This document shows positions 39,127-51,390 of a stretch of 64,000 nucleotides of DNA, piece after piece. The notes below the pieces were generated by a model. It searched no databases and had not been told where the DNA came from. It was given only the letters and a program-made list of their open reading frames with translations. The DNA is from Bimastos eiseni (taxonomy: Eukaryota; Annelida; Clitellata; Crassiclitellata; Lumbricidae): contig OY365817.1 in the NCBI GenBank assembly GCA_959347315.1, forward strand, positions 4,570,643 to 4,634,642, given 5' to 3'. How positions within the stretch are numbered: the stretch's first letter is position 1; every line of letters starts with the position of its first letter. The translations under genes and the position numbers were made by a program.

Positions 39127-39822
39127 GTCACAACGTAATATATTCTAATCTATTCTATTTACGGATTTATAAAGCGCCTCTCACAGTACAACCTAATCAG
39201 AGGCGCTCCCAGTGCGAAAAACCCCTAGAGAAAAGAAAAGTCTTAAGAGAACGAGCAGAAACAGTTGTGCTACTAGATAAGATTGCAGCACGAGTCACCG
39301 TAGGAAGGTTGTTCCGTAAAAAAGGGCCAACATAGGCACGAGGCTGAGCTGTGGCAGTTCTAGACTGCGGTACTAGAAGATCGTGACGGTCTAAAGAACG
39401 GAGAGAACGTCCAGTGGCCCATAGGTGTCTGATGTTGTTCTAACAACATATCTCAACACCTTTGTTCCATGCAGCGTGGCTTAACTCTTGGATACTTATT
39501 CCGTTGGTTCCACCTCATTCTTCAGTGTCATCTGTCCATTCCGCATGTGGTCTTCCTCTTATTTATTCCACCAATGATATAATATATATCAACACAACAT
39601 ATATCTACGGTCAATCCGTTTTTTCCAGCATTACATTTTAGAGATTATAAATTCTATGAAATAATATTCGCCATTATTAAATAGCTTCAGCTCTTACCAG
39701 TAATACGTGACCCTGCATTTCGTACAAATTATCTTTGCTGGCTTCTTGCATAATTCACACAGGAAGAAGACACCCTTCGGATTGGCTAGCGGATAGATCG
39801 TCGACGCAGTTGCAGAAGTCAT
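31344..39822 (-). CDS. ZMYND12: Zinc finger MYND domain-containing protein 12
   Basis: Exons in transcript order: 39822-39698, 35238-35085, 34561-34390, 33976-33807, 33557-33435, 32986-32860, 32509-32370, 31460-31344. They total 1128 nt, so 375 aa plus stop, close to the 365 aa human protein. Residues 1-59 form a MYND zinc finger with ligands C22/C25, C33/C36, C42, H46, H55, C59; the intron splits codon 42. Then come ICQLLIPLR and a helical repeat (TPR-like) region with YGVSSVQLVTPYLILAEAALG, QAEGYLSQAEWTILK and TSGGYYQMAKCF, matching ZMYND12 order. The protein is linked to motile cilia/sperm flagella in vertebrates (family knowledge). Intron 1 (35239-39697) is bloated by mobile elements, while introns 2-7 are compact. 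The exon 6 donor (CTCA|GTATGA) is weak but gives the phase required by the next exon. The last exon is short (AIEYARIGL...). The gene is convergent with PPP1R2, with about 560 bp between stops. Confidence 0.94.
31490..31612. repeat. Short tandem repeat attattaagaaatcaattaacc
   Basis: About four imperfect units of 35-46 bp in ZMYND12 intron 7, directly upstream (in transcript sense) of the last exon's acceptor. Confidence 0.8.
35373..35704. mobile_element. hAT-like element, GTACCCGGGTACC family (copy A)
   Basis: It is homologous over most of its length to 53421-53749. The right end ggtacccgggtacccactga continues to cagcctta. The left end is degenerate and no target duplication is visible. It includes 35557-35596, a segment also present at 35018-35053. 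It lies in ZMYND12 intron 1. Confidence 0.65.
36044..36258 (-). mobile_element. tRNA-derived SINE, copy 1
   Basis: The minus strand reads gccgatcggttagagcgg (A-box-like) and continues through ttgctctgcagtacaactgc to agaagggtgatatcaaattt and an aataaata tail. It is homologous to copies at 38705-38948 and 40855-41096, with a deletion around box B. Confidence 0.7.
36285..36317. repeat. (TA)n microsatellite
   Basis: A pure TA run at the left flank of the element at 36328-39094. A second TA run lies at its right flank (39095-39122). Confidence 0.95.
37605..38006 (-). mobile_element. LINE ORF2 C-terminal fragment
   Basis: The minus strand encodes RNRSLVYAAPSLWNGLPKELR-like text, then FLSRLKTELFNVSYPD. 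This is the usual C-terminal signature of CR1/jockey-like LINE ORF2. There is no complete gene. Confidence 0.7.
38504..38660 (+). repeat. Left arm of an inverted repeat (partner 39418-39577)
   Basis: About 157 bp, from aatgggtggaataaataag to gacacctatggg, repeated in inverse orientation 760 bp away with roughly 90% identity by eye. Confidence 0.9.
38705..38948 (+). mobile_element. tRNA-derived SINE, copy 2
   Basis: It has ggtggctgatcggctagagc (A box), gcgggttaattcgaccctcg (B-box-like) and a tail aaaataaataaat. It belongs to the same family as the other two copies. Confidence 0.8.
39150..39417 (-). mobile_element. LINE 3'-tail fragment
   Basis: The minus strand encodes ..RAYVGPFLRNNLPTVTRAAIL.. 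and ends in gaggcgctttataaatcc. Confidence 0.6.
39418..39577 (-). repeat. Right arm of the inverted repeat (partner 38504-38660)
   Basis: It is the reverse complement of the left arm, from ataggtgtctgatgttgttc to tatttattccaccaatgat. Confidence 0.9.
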
Positions 39823-40409
39823 TTTACAACAATGTGGAATCCTTTAATCTATATGCCCAATGAATAAATAAATATATAATTAACACCATTAGTAGCCTAC
39901 AAGTTCCCCATTTCTAACTTTTACTGTATACAAAATAAATAGGTAACCTATATGACCAAAACATGCAGTGTCGGGGTCCGACAGTTCGGACTGTTTTCTA
40001 ATGACTGATCCACACCACGCATAACCCATGGCCGTCTGGGTGTTAATAGCAGTTGGTTGAATCGAGGCCCTCTGGATATTGACAGAGGGCCATTGTTGAA
40101 TAGTGCATGACGCCATGTATAAAGCGTTAGGTTAATGGCGTAGAACTTACTGTTATAAGTTATTATCACTCACATATCCTTAAAAATAACTTATAACTCA
40201 TGCTTGAGGAATAAACTTCTGTATTTTTATAGGAAATTCAAATACTTGACAACGAACAGCGTTTATTTACAACGGAAGCTTACGTCACCGTTGCAATAAC
40301 AGACGATATATTACCAGTAAGAGATACAGTTGATGTGACGTAATGTGAATTATGATCACAAAACTCATACAGCGCCGTAATTCCGTGGCGTAAATTTATT
40401 CATTTGGTT

Positions 40410-40800
40410 TATAATACAATACAACTAGGCATTTATACCGCGCTTGAACAAGACAAGTCTTGCACAAAAGCGCGCTGTGCTGCATTCTTAGTCATAGATC
40501 AGAGAGAATAGGTAGGTCCTCAGTTTTGTCTTGAAAAGTGCAAATGTTGTGGCTTGACGGACTGTAATTGGGAGACTGTGGGTCCTGCGACTGAGAATGC
40601 ACGGTTCCCAACTTCTTGGTAGTGCGAGGTATGGTAAAGGCTCCACGCGTAGATGAACGGAGTCCAAATATAGGCCTAACCAAAATACCAACATGTTTGC
40701 AGCCCTGGGTACAGTGTTGAACATGGCGCCCTGTCGGGTGAAATAGAGATGAGTGGTCCCCGGAGAGGTGTCGCTAAAAGACCGTGGTAGAAGGATCATG
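40410..40800 (-). mobile_element. LINE ORF2 C-terminal fragment
   Basis: The minus strand reads PLPYLALPRSWEPCILSRRTHSLP, then TFALFKTKLRTYLFSLIYD, followed by a cgcgcttttgtgcaagactt tail. It lies in the ZMYND12/CSTF1 intergenic region. Confidence 0.65.
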
Positions 40801-40854
40801 ATAATTGTGGCAAAATCTCCCAGCTGGTCAGCGATGATTGTGTTTAATGTTGGA

Positions 40855-41096
40855 TATTTATTTATTTATTACCGAAATTTGATACCGCCCTTCTTCCAAC
40901 ATCTTTTGCTCAGAAGTGCATACACACGCCTCGACGACGCAATTGCAGTTGTACTGCAGAGCAAGGGTGCGCGAAGGACTTGTTCAAGGTCCCTACACAG
41001 TGACTGACGTCCCGGACGAGGGCCTAACCCGCGCGCTCAGCATACGCTGAGCGCTACGGGCTGACCGCTCTAACCGATCAGCCACTGTGCCACACC
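40855..41096 (-). mobile_element. tRNA-derived SINE, copy 3
   Basis: The minus strand starts gtgtggcacagtggctgatc and continues ggttagagcgg (A box), then a B-box-like gcgggttaggccctcg. It ends in an aataaataaataa tail. This is the best preserved copy. Confidence 0.82.
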
Positions 41097-42202
41097 ATAG
41101 TCAGTCGTCGGGATGTAAGTCAGTCAATGAATTGAGAGAGGACAGTCAGAAGGCGTCGTTGTAGTAGTAGTTGTAAATACAACGTTCTGTATAATAACTG
41201 TTCGATGACAGTGGATTTTATCGAAGAAATAAAGATAAATCAGTCGGAATCGAGTCGAAGTTATTTGCAATGAGGTCAGATCGTTGACATTGGTAATCTT
41301 TCTCATATCTACGCCAACAAGCCAGTCGGACCTGGGCAAAACAACATTGCGGCCTCTTGAGGGTACCAGAGGATTAAGAGGGGGTGAACCAGAATTGCCA
41401 CAAGCCCACAATTGACACGGAAGTAGGGTAGAATCGAGGTACGCAAAAAATTGATACCCCAGAAGTGGAGTGTAACGCCAAATTCGTTACATAATCATGA
41501 TTTCTATTGATACCGTGGAGTTGCAAAACATGGTTCATGGGTGCAAACATGTTGGTTTTTTTGTTATTTGTTTTTTTTGCGCTTTAAAAAAACAATAAAT
41601 GATAATTTTTTGGTTTTTTTTAAAATATGTTTTTTAATTGACTAATATTACTATTATATTACTAACTATGTGTTATTCTGTCGGAAATCAAGCTCATTTA
41701 ATTATGTAAACAAGTTGGAGCTCTTTTTCCTGCTGTGTTTGATGCCTTATTTAACAAAACTGTTGTTACAAGATCCAAAGGAAAACTAAAAACAAAAAAA
41801 CAAAATAAAACAAAATTCCAGAAAAACCGAAAGAGCAACTTTTGATTTTTTTTAAATCTTGGTTTTTGCACCTCTGAGTTGCATTCAAGAGATAAATTTA
41901 ATAAGTATGTGCCTGAAGTTAACACAGGTGATGCAATCATAGACATGAAGCAGATCGATTTAGGGTTTTTGCAGATATCACTCAACTTAACCAAGAAAAT
42001 GTTCATAGAAATCATTAGATTATTTTTTTCAACATGATTTGAATATTTTTTTATACAGTTGGACGAACGATCGCTGATGGGTATGCGTATTTTACACGAA
42101 CCAAAAACGGAAGTAGGCGCCTGGTAGTTTGGGAATGGTCCTTGTAGTTTGGGGATTCAAATTCTAAAGTAAAACATTTTGCTATAATATTTCTAAATAA
42201 TA
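41097..42202. other. CSTF1 upstream region
   Basis: No gene recognised. It contains AT-rich homopolymer-rich DNA at 41555-41650 and presumably the CSTF1 promoter and 5' UTR, which I cannot delimit. Confidence 0.4.
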
Positions 42203-45200
42203 ATGATGAGTAAACTACAGCTTGGAGCAAAAGAGCGAGAACAGCTTTATCGCCTAATGATCAGGTAAATATGTATAATATATCCGTTTCGACGTCTGCT
42301 TTATTTTCACTCCTCCCTTTGGGTAGGCGCTAAACACCGAAAAGGCCAAAATAAACCCAAAAGATACTGAAAAAACACAAAGAAATCACTTTTGCGGCCC
42401 TGTACCGATAAATTACTTTAACCATAGTCTAGTCCTAACCTTAAACAACCCTCGCGATGCTTACCCTGACGCTAACCGACCCTCACTTACGTCCGTTTCG
42501 ATGCTTTATCAGTATCTTTTCGGCCTTTTTGGTTTCATAAAGGCACTCGACAGTTTGTAGTTTGCCAAAAATGCCTTTGCCAGGGCCGGATTTACTGTTG
42601 GATAAATCTCCTGCGGCTGAAAGTTCGGACGCAATACAAACGAAAATGATACTTCTTCGGTAGAACACGCAAAAGATTTAGCTGGTCAAGACCGTTGGGC
42701 ATGTGCACCGTTGTAAATGCCTAAATTCTTTAATATGTGTTGTGAGAGTTAGTTTGAGTCAGATTAGGCATCATGAGGGTCAATTATGGTCAGGGTTAAG
42801 GTTAGTGTCGGTTTTATACATGTGTGACCTAAGGCCAGTGATCGGCACAAAGTATTTTGAAAATAGAAATCTATTTTCAAAATAGAAAATACTATTTTAT
42901 TTTGTATTTTCAAAATACTTCTAAAAAGTATTTTGTATAAGTATTTTCAAAATAGTTTTTAAAGGTATTTTGGAGAATTCCCAAATAGTTTTTCAAAATA
43001 GTTTTCCAAAATATTTTTATTAGGATTTCGATAAAAATAATAATCTTAAGGACCTATAAGCTCACGCCAGCCAGTACTATCAATTTGTGGTACCAGCCTC
43101 AGGCCAAATATTATCCCTACCTCAGACTAATACAGAATCCTTGGAACACAAATGCAACTGTTAGCTAATCATTTTTATAATCGGTGTGCTAATGGTTTAG
43201 TTAATAGCCTTTAATTACTCAGACACAGCCAGTGCAATACCTGATCCTCGCATCTGGCATAATTAAAGGACGACAGTGAGAGAGAGACACACAGTGACAG
43301 AGAGTGAGAGGCAGAAATACTGGATGAAGATGAAGGAGGGCACCGACATTAGGAAGATTATGCTTTAGAGGCTGTATATGCAGGAAACGGTCCAAACGGA
43401 GGCGTGAAAGAAGACGACACCAAGATATCTCGGTGAAAGGAGAGGGTTGAGAGAAAGTGAGACTGGTGATGGATGTAAGAATTAAAGGCGAGAAAAGAAT
43501 ATAGACCTATAAAGATGGGCGAGGCCAAAAAGCAGGCATTCATATGAGAGACTGGTGAGAGTAGGCCCCTAAATGGTTAGAACAGTAACTATTGATTTTG
43601 ACTGTCTTTATTAGAACTGTTACACGGAAAAGTATAATCATTATCTTATTTTTGAACATTAATTTTATTTTCCTTTGCTGTTGATTAATTAGACAGTCTA
43701 AGTAAAACCTACCTAATGTGAAGTCCATTTTGTTCAGACAACTCAAGACAAGTCAAAAGAAACCATGATATATAAAGTGCACAGTGGCCTACACTCATGC
43801 AATATAAAACGTACACGCTAGTGAGTACGGATGAAAGTACAACATGTTGATTTTTTTAAAATATTTTTCATAAGTATTTTGAAAATAATATTTTATTTTG
43901 CATTTCAAAAATACTTCTGAAAAGTATTTTGTAAAAGTATCTTAACAATATTTTTGAAAAGTATTTTATTTTGTATTTTCAAAATACTTTTTAAAAGTAT
44001 TTTGCCCATCACTGCCTAAGGCTGTAGAAGATATTTTTGTATGCGTTGTGAGGCCAAAGTTTTGGCTACAGAAACACCATGCTTTACAATTGGGCACGTG
44101 CACTGGACCCTTGGCCCATTGGACCCCGAGATTGTTCATAAAAAAAATGAATGAATAAATGTTCTTCATTATTTCAAATTCGTGTGGCTTACATTGTTAC
44201 TGGCCATATTGTTTACTTGAGGGTTGCATATTCAGATAAACTCAACGATTATGGAATTTGGTTCTGTTTCATTTCACTGTTCGGTCAATGAAGCAGAAGA
44301 TAAAAGATTGTAGAGCTTTCAGTTTGAAATGATATGTAAAGAATGCGCCGACTCTGGAGACATTTAACTTACAGCTCAAGACATCATCCTTTTACCTATC
44401 CTCTTCCTGCGACTGCCATTGACGTTTTGAAATTATGTACATCGCTCTTTCTTTCGACCTTGGCTGTGCTTTTGCGCTATGCAAATCGTCTTATTATTAT
44501 TAACTAAACATCTCTAATGATTCTAATTAATAATGTTTTTAAAAGTTCAGTTGTTGCATAAATTGTGATTAATGTGTTCGCTGTTGTATTTGCAGTCAGT
44601 TGTTCTATGATGGTCATCAGACGTTGGCGGTCAATCTGGCCAACCTGACAATGGCCAGTCCACCGTGCCCTCCATCCGATCGACTTCTCAAGGTCGTGAC
44701 CCTTGGCCTCAGGGCAGAAGAAGGTTCAATGATTACATTTCTTGGAGTTAGTTGTGTTTAGTTTACAATGGGTCCTTGAAGTGTACATTGTCTGAAGATA
44801 CATTGAATTATTCATGCATTTTAGCAAATGAATGTTTTGTTAAATTGTCTAATAATTTGGTGTTTAAGAATTCATCTTCATTGGGGTTAGCTTAATGACT
44901 ACTAAACATTCAATCTTTTCTAATACACGTTAATCTAATGATTTCTTTTGTGCCATTGAATTGATCTGTGTAAATCCAAGGACACATTTTTAATTTTTTT
45001 TGTTACTCACTTCATGGTTAATATGACTTTTTTGATGTTTTGCAGCTGAGAATGGTCTCCAGCCAAAGCAGGAGCCTGTCCTTGGACCAGGAATTGATTT
45101 AGAATTTGAGACGGATGGTGGGTTTTATATGCCATACATATGTATTTATTACAATACAATACGACTCTATTTGATATAATTCAACTGTTTTACGTTGAGT

Positions 45201-48200
45201 CCTTGTAATGTTCTGTGTATGGAGTATGTAGTATAGAAGGTGACATTGAGTCATCGTATGCAGTTTCTTATTATAGCGCTTGTCAACTGCCTGCATTTCT
45301 GGACTTTACAAATCTAAATGTGCACTTTTGATATGCTGAAATAAATGTCAGCCTTACTAATTTTTATGTGCTATAAGTTTGACAACAGATTGAAATTAGT
45401 TATAACTGTACCTAGTAAGAAATTATTTCTTGGCAAGGTGATGAGGAAAAGTAACATTCGTTAGCAAAATGCTTTTGCCAATTGCCTCATTGGTGGATGC
45501 ATGAAATTTGCTCTGATCTAAGTATAAATCGTATCCCAACAAGAAATTTTGCATTTTATTCTCAAATATATGCAATGTGCTTGCTTGTATTTGTGTATGT
45601 TGTATTGTATCTATAAATTTCTATGGTCCTCTCTCTGTTAAGGCCAATAGATCTTATTGGCTTTTGTATAGTTTGTGAGTGTAAGGGCATTGTCGAGTTG
45701 ACTGATCCGGTAAATTCTTGTAGTTCAGACGATCTCTGCAGAGGCCGCTCAGTACGAGACGTGTTACGTGACGGCTCACAAGGCTCCCTGTCGAACGGCT
45801 GTATTCAACGGAACAGGTGATGACATTCAACCTCTCCGCTCTCTCTTTCAAATTCTTTGAACATTTATTGTATTCGAGGATTTAGGCAAAGCTACATTAA
45901 GACGATCACTTAGGAGACGATGGAAAAAGTTATTACTGCATCAAATGAAGTTGACGGCAAGTCCTGCTTTGCTCTAATCTATTGTTTACTAGTCCTTATG
46001 TCTGTTCTGTGTTGTCTGTCCCTTTGTTTACTGACCTCTTATTGACTGGCCCTTTGTTTACTGACCTCTTATTGACTGGCCCTTTGTTTATTGACCTCTT
46101 ATTGACTGGCCCTTTGTTTATTGATCTCTTATTGACTGGCCCTTTGTTTACTGACCTCTTATTGACTGGCCCTTTGTTTATTGACCTCTTATTGACTGGC
46201 CCTTTGTTTATTGACCTCTTATTGACTGGCCCTTTGTTTATTGATCTCTTATTGACTGGCCCTTTGTTTACTGACCTCTTATTGACTGGCCCTTTGTTTA
46301 TTGACCTCTTATTGACTGGCCCTTTGTTTATTGACCTCTTATTGACTGGCCCTTTGTTTACTGACCTCTTATTGACTGGCCCTTTGTTTATTGATCTCTT
46401 ATTGACTGGCCCTTTGTTTACTGACCTCTTATTGACTGGTCCTTTGTTTATTGACCTCTTATTGACTGGCCCTTTGTTTATTGACCTCTTATTGACTGGC
46501 TCTTTGTTCCTATTTCATGGCATATTGATTGTTATCTGTCCCTTTGTTTACTAGTCTTTTGTTCTTACTTGTTTCAAATGGCTACATATCATAATATAAT
46601 AATAAGGATAATAATTTAGGACCTTGTTCAATGTTCATTTTTTCTCCTGTGTTTAATAATTTTTTTTTAGCTGTGTTCAGAGTGCCATTGGAAGGAGATT
46701 TCAAATGATTTCTGTCCATATAAAACGTATTTCATGTAGACTGATTTTCTTGGTTGGTAGTTTAGATTTCTAATGATTTATCTATGATCTATGTTATTTA
46801 GGTTTGTTTTGCTGTTTTCTTAGGTCAGCTGATTGCAACAGGTTCCGAAGATACCTCGATTAAGGTGACGTCGTCATTCTCATGATAGTTTTATAACTTT
46901 TGAGCAGGGAACTGCTAGGAATTTAATATTCATATATTTATATTGCATTTTCTGTGAAGACAACCAAGTGCTCAATCAACCAGTGGAGCAATCTATAAAT
47001 TCTGTCTTCAACACAATCGCTCATTTGTGTTTCCATGAGTGGCTTTGAAAACCTAAATAGCCTGTAATGTTGACAGCTGTTTTATATTTAACATTCAGAC
47101 AAGTTATGAATCACTCGGTCAATATTTCTTTTAACTGTTGTTGACTTCAGTCTGCCAACATGGTTTTGCCAAATCGCAATCAACCATTATAAACTTACTA
47201 GCTGGGGCACCCGGCCAAAGACAGGTTTTTGGCCCTGAAGAGGAGGAAGACGGCGGCCGTGGGCTTCACCAACCCCTCTATTGGGTGTCCGAGGTGTTCC
47301 CTGAGCGTATGGCGAAGGTTTCGAGTCATTAGGTGTAAAAGTGTGCAAATGTGTACAAAGTACATACCAACCTGAGCGATTGCGCAAACGTATATCTCCC
47401 TAACCGTCCATTCATTCCCCAAGCGAATGGCGAAGGTTTAGAGTCAATAGCTGTACAAGTGTGCAAATTCGTACAAAGTACAAACCAACCTGACTGACTG
47501 TGCAAACGTATATCTCCCGAACAAAAGGTGTGGCAGACAGATATCACATGCAGGTGTTTCGGCAAGATGCTCCTGGCAACTCAGAAGGAAACCTTCCTTG
47601 GGGGTCCTGAGACAGGTTTATTTGTATGTTGTTATATTATTAACAGATTCTTGATGTTGAGAGAATGCTGGCGAAAAGCACGACATCAGCCGACATCCTT
47701 GCGCAGGAAACTCCTCAACAGCAAATGGAGAATCATCCGGTCATTCGAACGCTGTACGATCACACTGGGGTGCGTTCTCTAAAATCATCCTTTTGACACA
47801 ACACCAAGTGAGAGCAGTTGACCAGTTTAGGGCAGTCACAGAGACACCAACACTTTTGGTGAGTCTTGAAATGAGTGGCTGCTGGTCTATGGTGTCGAAG
47901 GCTCCACTGTGATGAAAGCATACTGAGAAGATGCAGGCTCTGCCATTGTCAATAGATGAGAAGATGTTATCAATTGTAGAGGCAAGAACTGAGAAGACAC
48001 AGGCTCTGCCATTGTCAATAGATGAGAAGATGTTATCCAGTGTAGGTAGAGGCAAGAGCGGTTTCAGTCGAGTAACCTTCATGTTAAGTTGTCTGACAAG
48101 GACTGAAATTTGAAGAGGATGTTATGTGCTTCTATTCTCTTATGTAGTCATTATTTATTAATTATTATTTATTAATTATCATTTTTTAATTAGACTAATG

Positions 48201-51200
48201 ATATAAGTTCATATAACTATGAATTTGAGTTGTAAGACAAGTATACATGAACAATATATTGTTGCTGCACTGTTGAGCAGGCTCAAACTCACAATTGTCG
48301 GATTACAGACCAATGCACTGACAATAGGACCACAAATTCTGAGGCAAGACTAAAGTCGTTAATTTGAATCAAAAGACTAAAGTCGTTAATTTGAATCAAA
48401 GAACTTCAAATGCGATGGTGCTGGAAAAGTTTAACTGGAGTCTGGCATTGCTGTTTTGTTTCCAGATATGTTATTATTGTTTGATATTGTTTTTTAGCAT
48501 CATTTCTTATAAACTAATCAAAATGTCCAATACTGAGATTGTTCTATGGTTCGATAGATAACTACAATGCCTTGCCGTATTGGAGGGTATTTGAACCGTT
48601 CACCACATTCTAACCACCAGCCCATATAAATGCAGATGTTGTAATATGTAATGTATATTCTCTTGATGTAGGAAGTAACCTGTCTTGGCTTTCATCCATA
48701 TAATCAACTCTTGATCTCTGGAAGTCGTGACTGCACCATAAAGTTCTTTGAGTTTTCAAAACCGTCCGTAAAGAAGGCGTGCAAAAACATCCAGGTAGCA
48801 AAATTTGCTGTCTATTTAAGATCTATTTTGTAATTGGCTTTTGAAACGATCTCCTGCAGCCCTAGGTTATATATTTCATCAATAAGTAATTGCAACTAGA
48901 AAGTTAACATTATTCATTGTTTAGCTTTTAACCCTTTAATGACCAGCGCATAGTAAAACGTAGGACACGATCAGTTATGCTGGTCGCTAAGGGGTTAGTG
49001 GTATCATTGATATTGATTGTTATTTTGTTGTTATTTGTTCGTATTATTAGTCTTGTTTACATTTCTCAGTTCAAATGTCTTCCTTCAACCACTCTGGCTC
49101 TAATACATTGGGAGTGGGGCACCTTAGGGAATCTAACAAGTGGTCTTCGATTAGTTGTCAAAATAAATGTAATTGTTAAAATTAAATAATAATAAATCAA
49201 TTAAATAATCGTTAACTTCCACGACCCTTGTTATTTTATTGATTTATTGTGAAATATTAAACTATTCAGCTGGACTCCATAATTAATGTTGTGCACATGT
49301 GAACAATTGATTGTCTTCAATCAATCAGTCTGTCAATGTTCTGTAGATATAAGAAATCAGTGACTGAGTCAATCAATGAGTCAGTGGTTGTGCTGTACTA
49401 TCTGACGTTAGGCAGTGCTGTGCTCTGAGACAGTAATTGTATGTCAGTGCAATTTAACTGTATTTGAGTTATATTATCTTATAGTTTTAGCTGCTGATCC
49501 AGCCTTCTGTTATTAGGATTATTATATATTTTGAATATTTAATAAAGAAGAGCATCTATCTATAGAATTACCCAAGTCACGTGGTTTGTCCGTCATATCT
49601 AAGGCGTGTGATTGGACAGAAGTTGACTTAAATATTAAAAGTTGACCTAAATATTTGCAGCGCAAAAGCGTGTGATTGGACTCAAGTTGGCCTAAATATA
49701 TGCAGCGTAAGTTGACCAATATGTAAATAAACGTTCGATTCACGTTTCAAAATTTTTTATTCGCGTCTATTTAAGTATATATGCAGTTATTAAAGTTAAA
49801 TTCATCATGTAATGTAAGTATATTTGCAATTATTAAAACTAAATGGAAACGTAATGGGTAATGTGTATTTTTTGCGTATTAAATATTGACCGATGCAAAC
49901 GTGCTGTGTAGGTTATGCATTTCGTCGATTGTTTCGTTTAATTAATGTATAGGCCTATTTTAGCTCTGTGTCAAAGTGTCTTCACCCCTACTATAGCAAC
50001 ACTAAAATCAAGTATGACATTAACAGCTAGAACGAACAATGCCAGCTCAAATATTACCCGACCCGTGATTCTTCACGGGTTAGCTGCTAGTATCTAAGAA
50101 TTCCTCAGACTTCCCCTACAGTTGTGTTTTAGAATGTAATGAGTTCAAGGAGTTGACCTTATGACCCTAATGAATTGTCTTAGAGTTTGACACAAATGAT
50201 GAATAGATCTGCTGATGAATCTGTTTGTTTGTTTTGCTTGGAATAGGAGGCGGCTGAAGTGAGATGCCTAGATTTCCATCCATCTGGTGACTATCTCTTG
50301 GTTGGCACTCAACATCCAACACGTATGTCCTACAATTATTTAACCATAATATGTTATAACTCTGTCCAGGACACACACCTGTATGAATCCCTTAGGCAGC
50401 CGTCCTCACGTAATGCCTGTCGTAATGTGCAGCTTAAACCCACTCCCGCTCATTTCTTCAACTACCCAATGACTGTTCTGTCCGATCGTGGTTTTGTCGT
50501 GTTAGGTTGTGAGTGCCCCTGATCAGTCTATCTTTGAGTGTTGCTATATAAATGTACAATCACAATTCACAGCATTCTGAGTGGTTCTGAAAGTGCATCT
50601 GTGTTGCATGTGCCATGTATTAGACCCTTGCTGTTACTGTCTGAACTCCTCTGAATGTTCCGTCTGTGAAGGTTTAGCGTCTAGGGAGGGCATTGACTGG
50701 CAGCCGTAGTGTTGGTGGAGCCTCAGATAAGAATTGCTCGAGTCTTAATAATTGATTAGTTGATCTCCTTAATTGATCTCCTTCCATGCACTCTGACCTC
50801 TTGTATAGTATCGTATTGTATTGTATGTTTCACATGATAGGTTTACTCTGGCTTTCAGCATACGCATTTGCATGAGTTGTACCTTTCAAGCCTAGGCAAT
50901 TAAATTAGGTGTCCAGTATCTATGATTCACACAATATATCATCCTGCAAGTCTTGGATTGCTGAACGTAATATTTAGGACATACTTAAAACAAATTGTGG
51001 GGAAGGAATTTCTTCACATTCCCTCTCCAGACTTAAAAGTGGGTAAGGAATTTCCACCCCAGGATTTACGGCCCCAGTTTTATGGTTGAGCACCTACAGT
51101 CCTTGTATTTAAGGGTCTATTGTTAAAAACCTATTGCTAAATTCATTTTCATGTGCTTCTGTTTGTGTACTTGTCTCTTTGTAGTGAGATTGTACGATGT

Positions 51201-51356
51201 GAGAACATTCCAATGCTTTGTCTCACACAATCCCAATGACCAACACAAGTCACCCATCACAGCGGTAACCATTCAGCCTCTCTCTCTCTCTCTTTCTCTC
51301 TGTCTTTCTTTTTCTCTGTCTCTTTCTCTCTTTCTCTCTCTGTCTGTCTGTCTGTC

Positions 51357-51390
<34 letters not shown>

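Noticed and set aside
45982..46554. 190-codon open frame [10 protein letters not shown] repeated
   Set aside because: A 30-bp unit (10 codons) necessarily keeps the frame open. It lies in a CSTF1 intron between well-defined exons.
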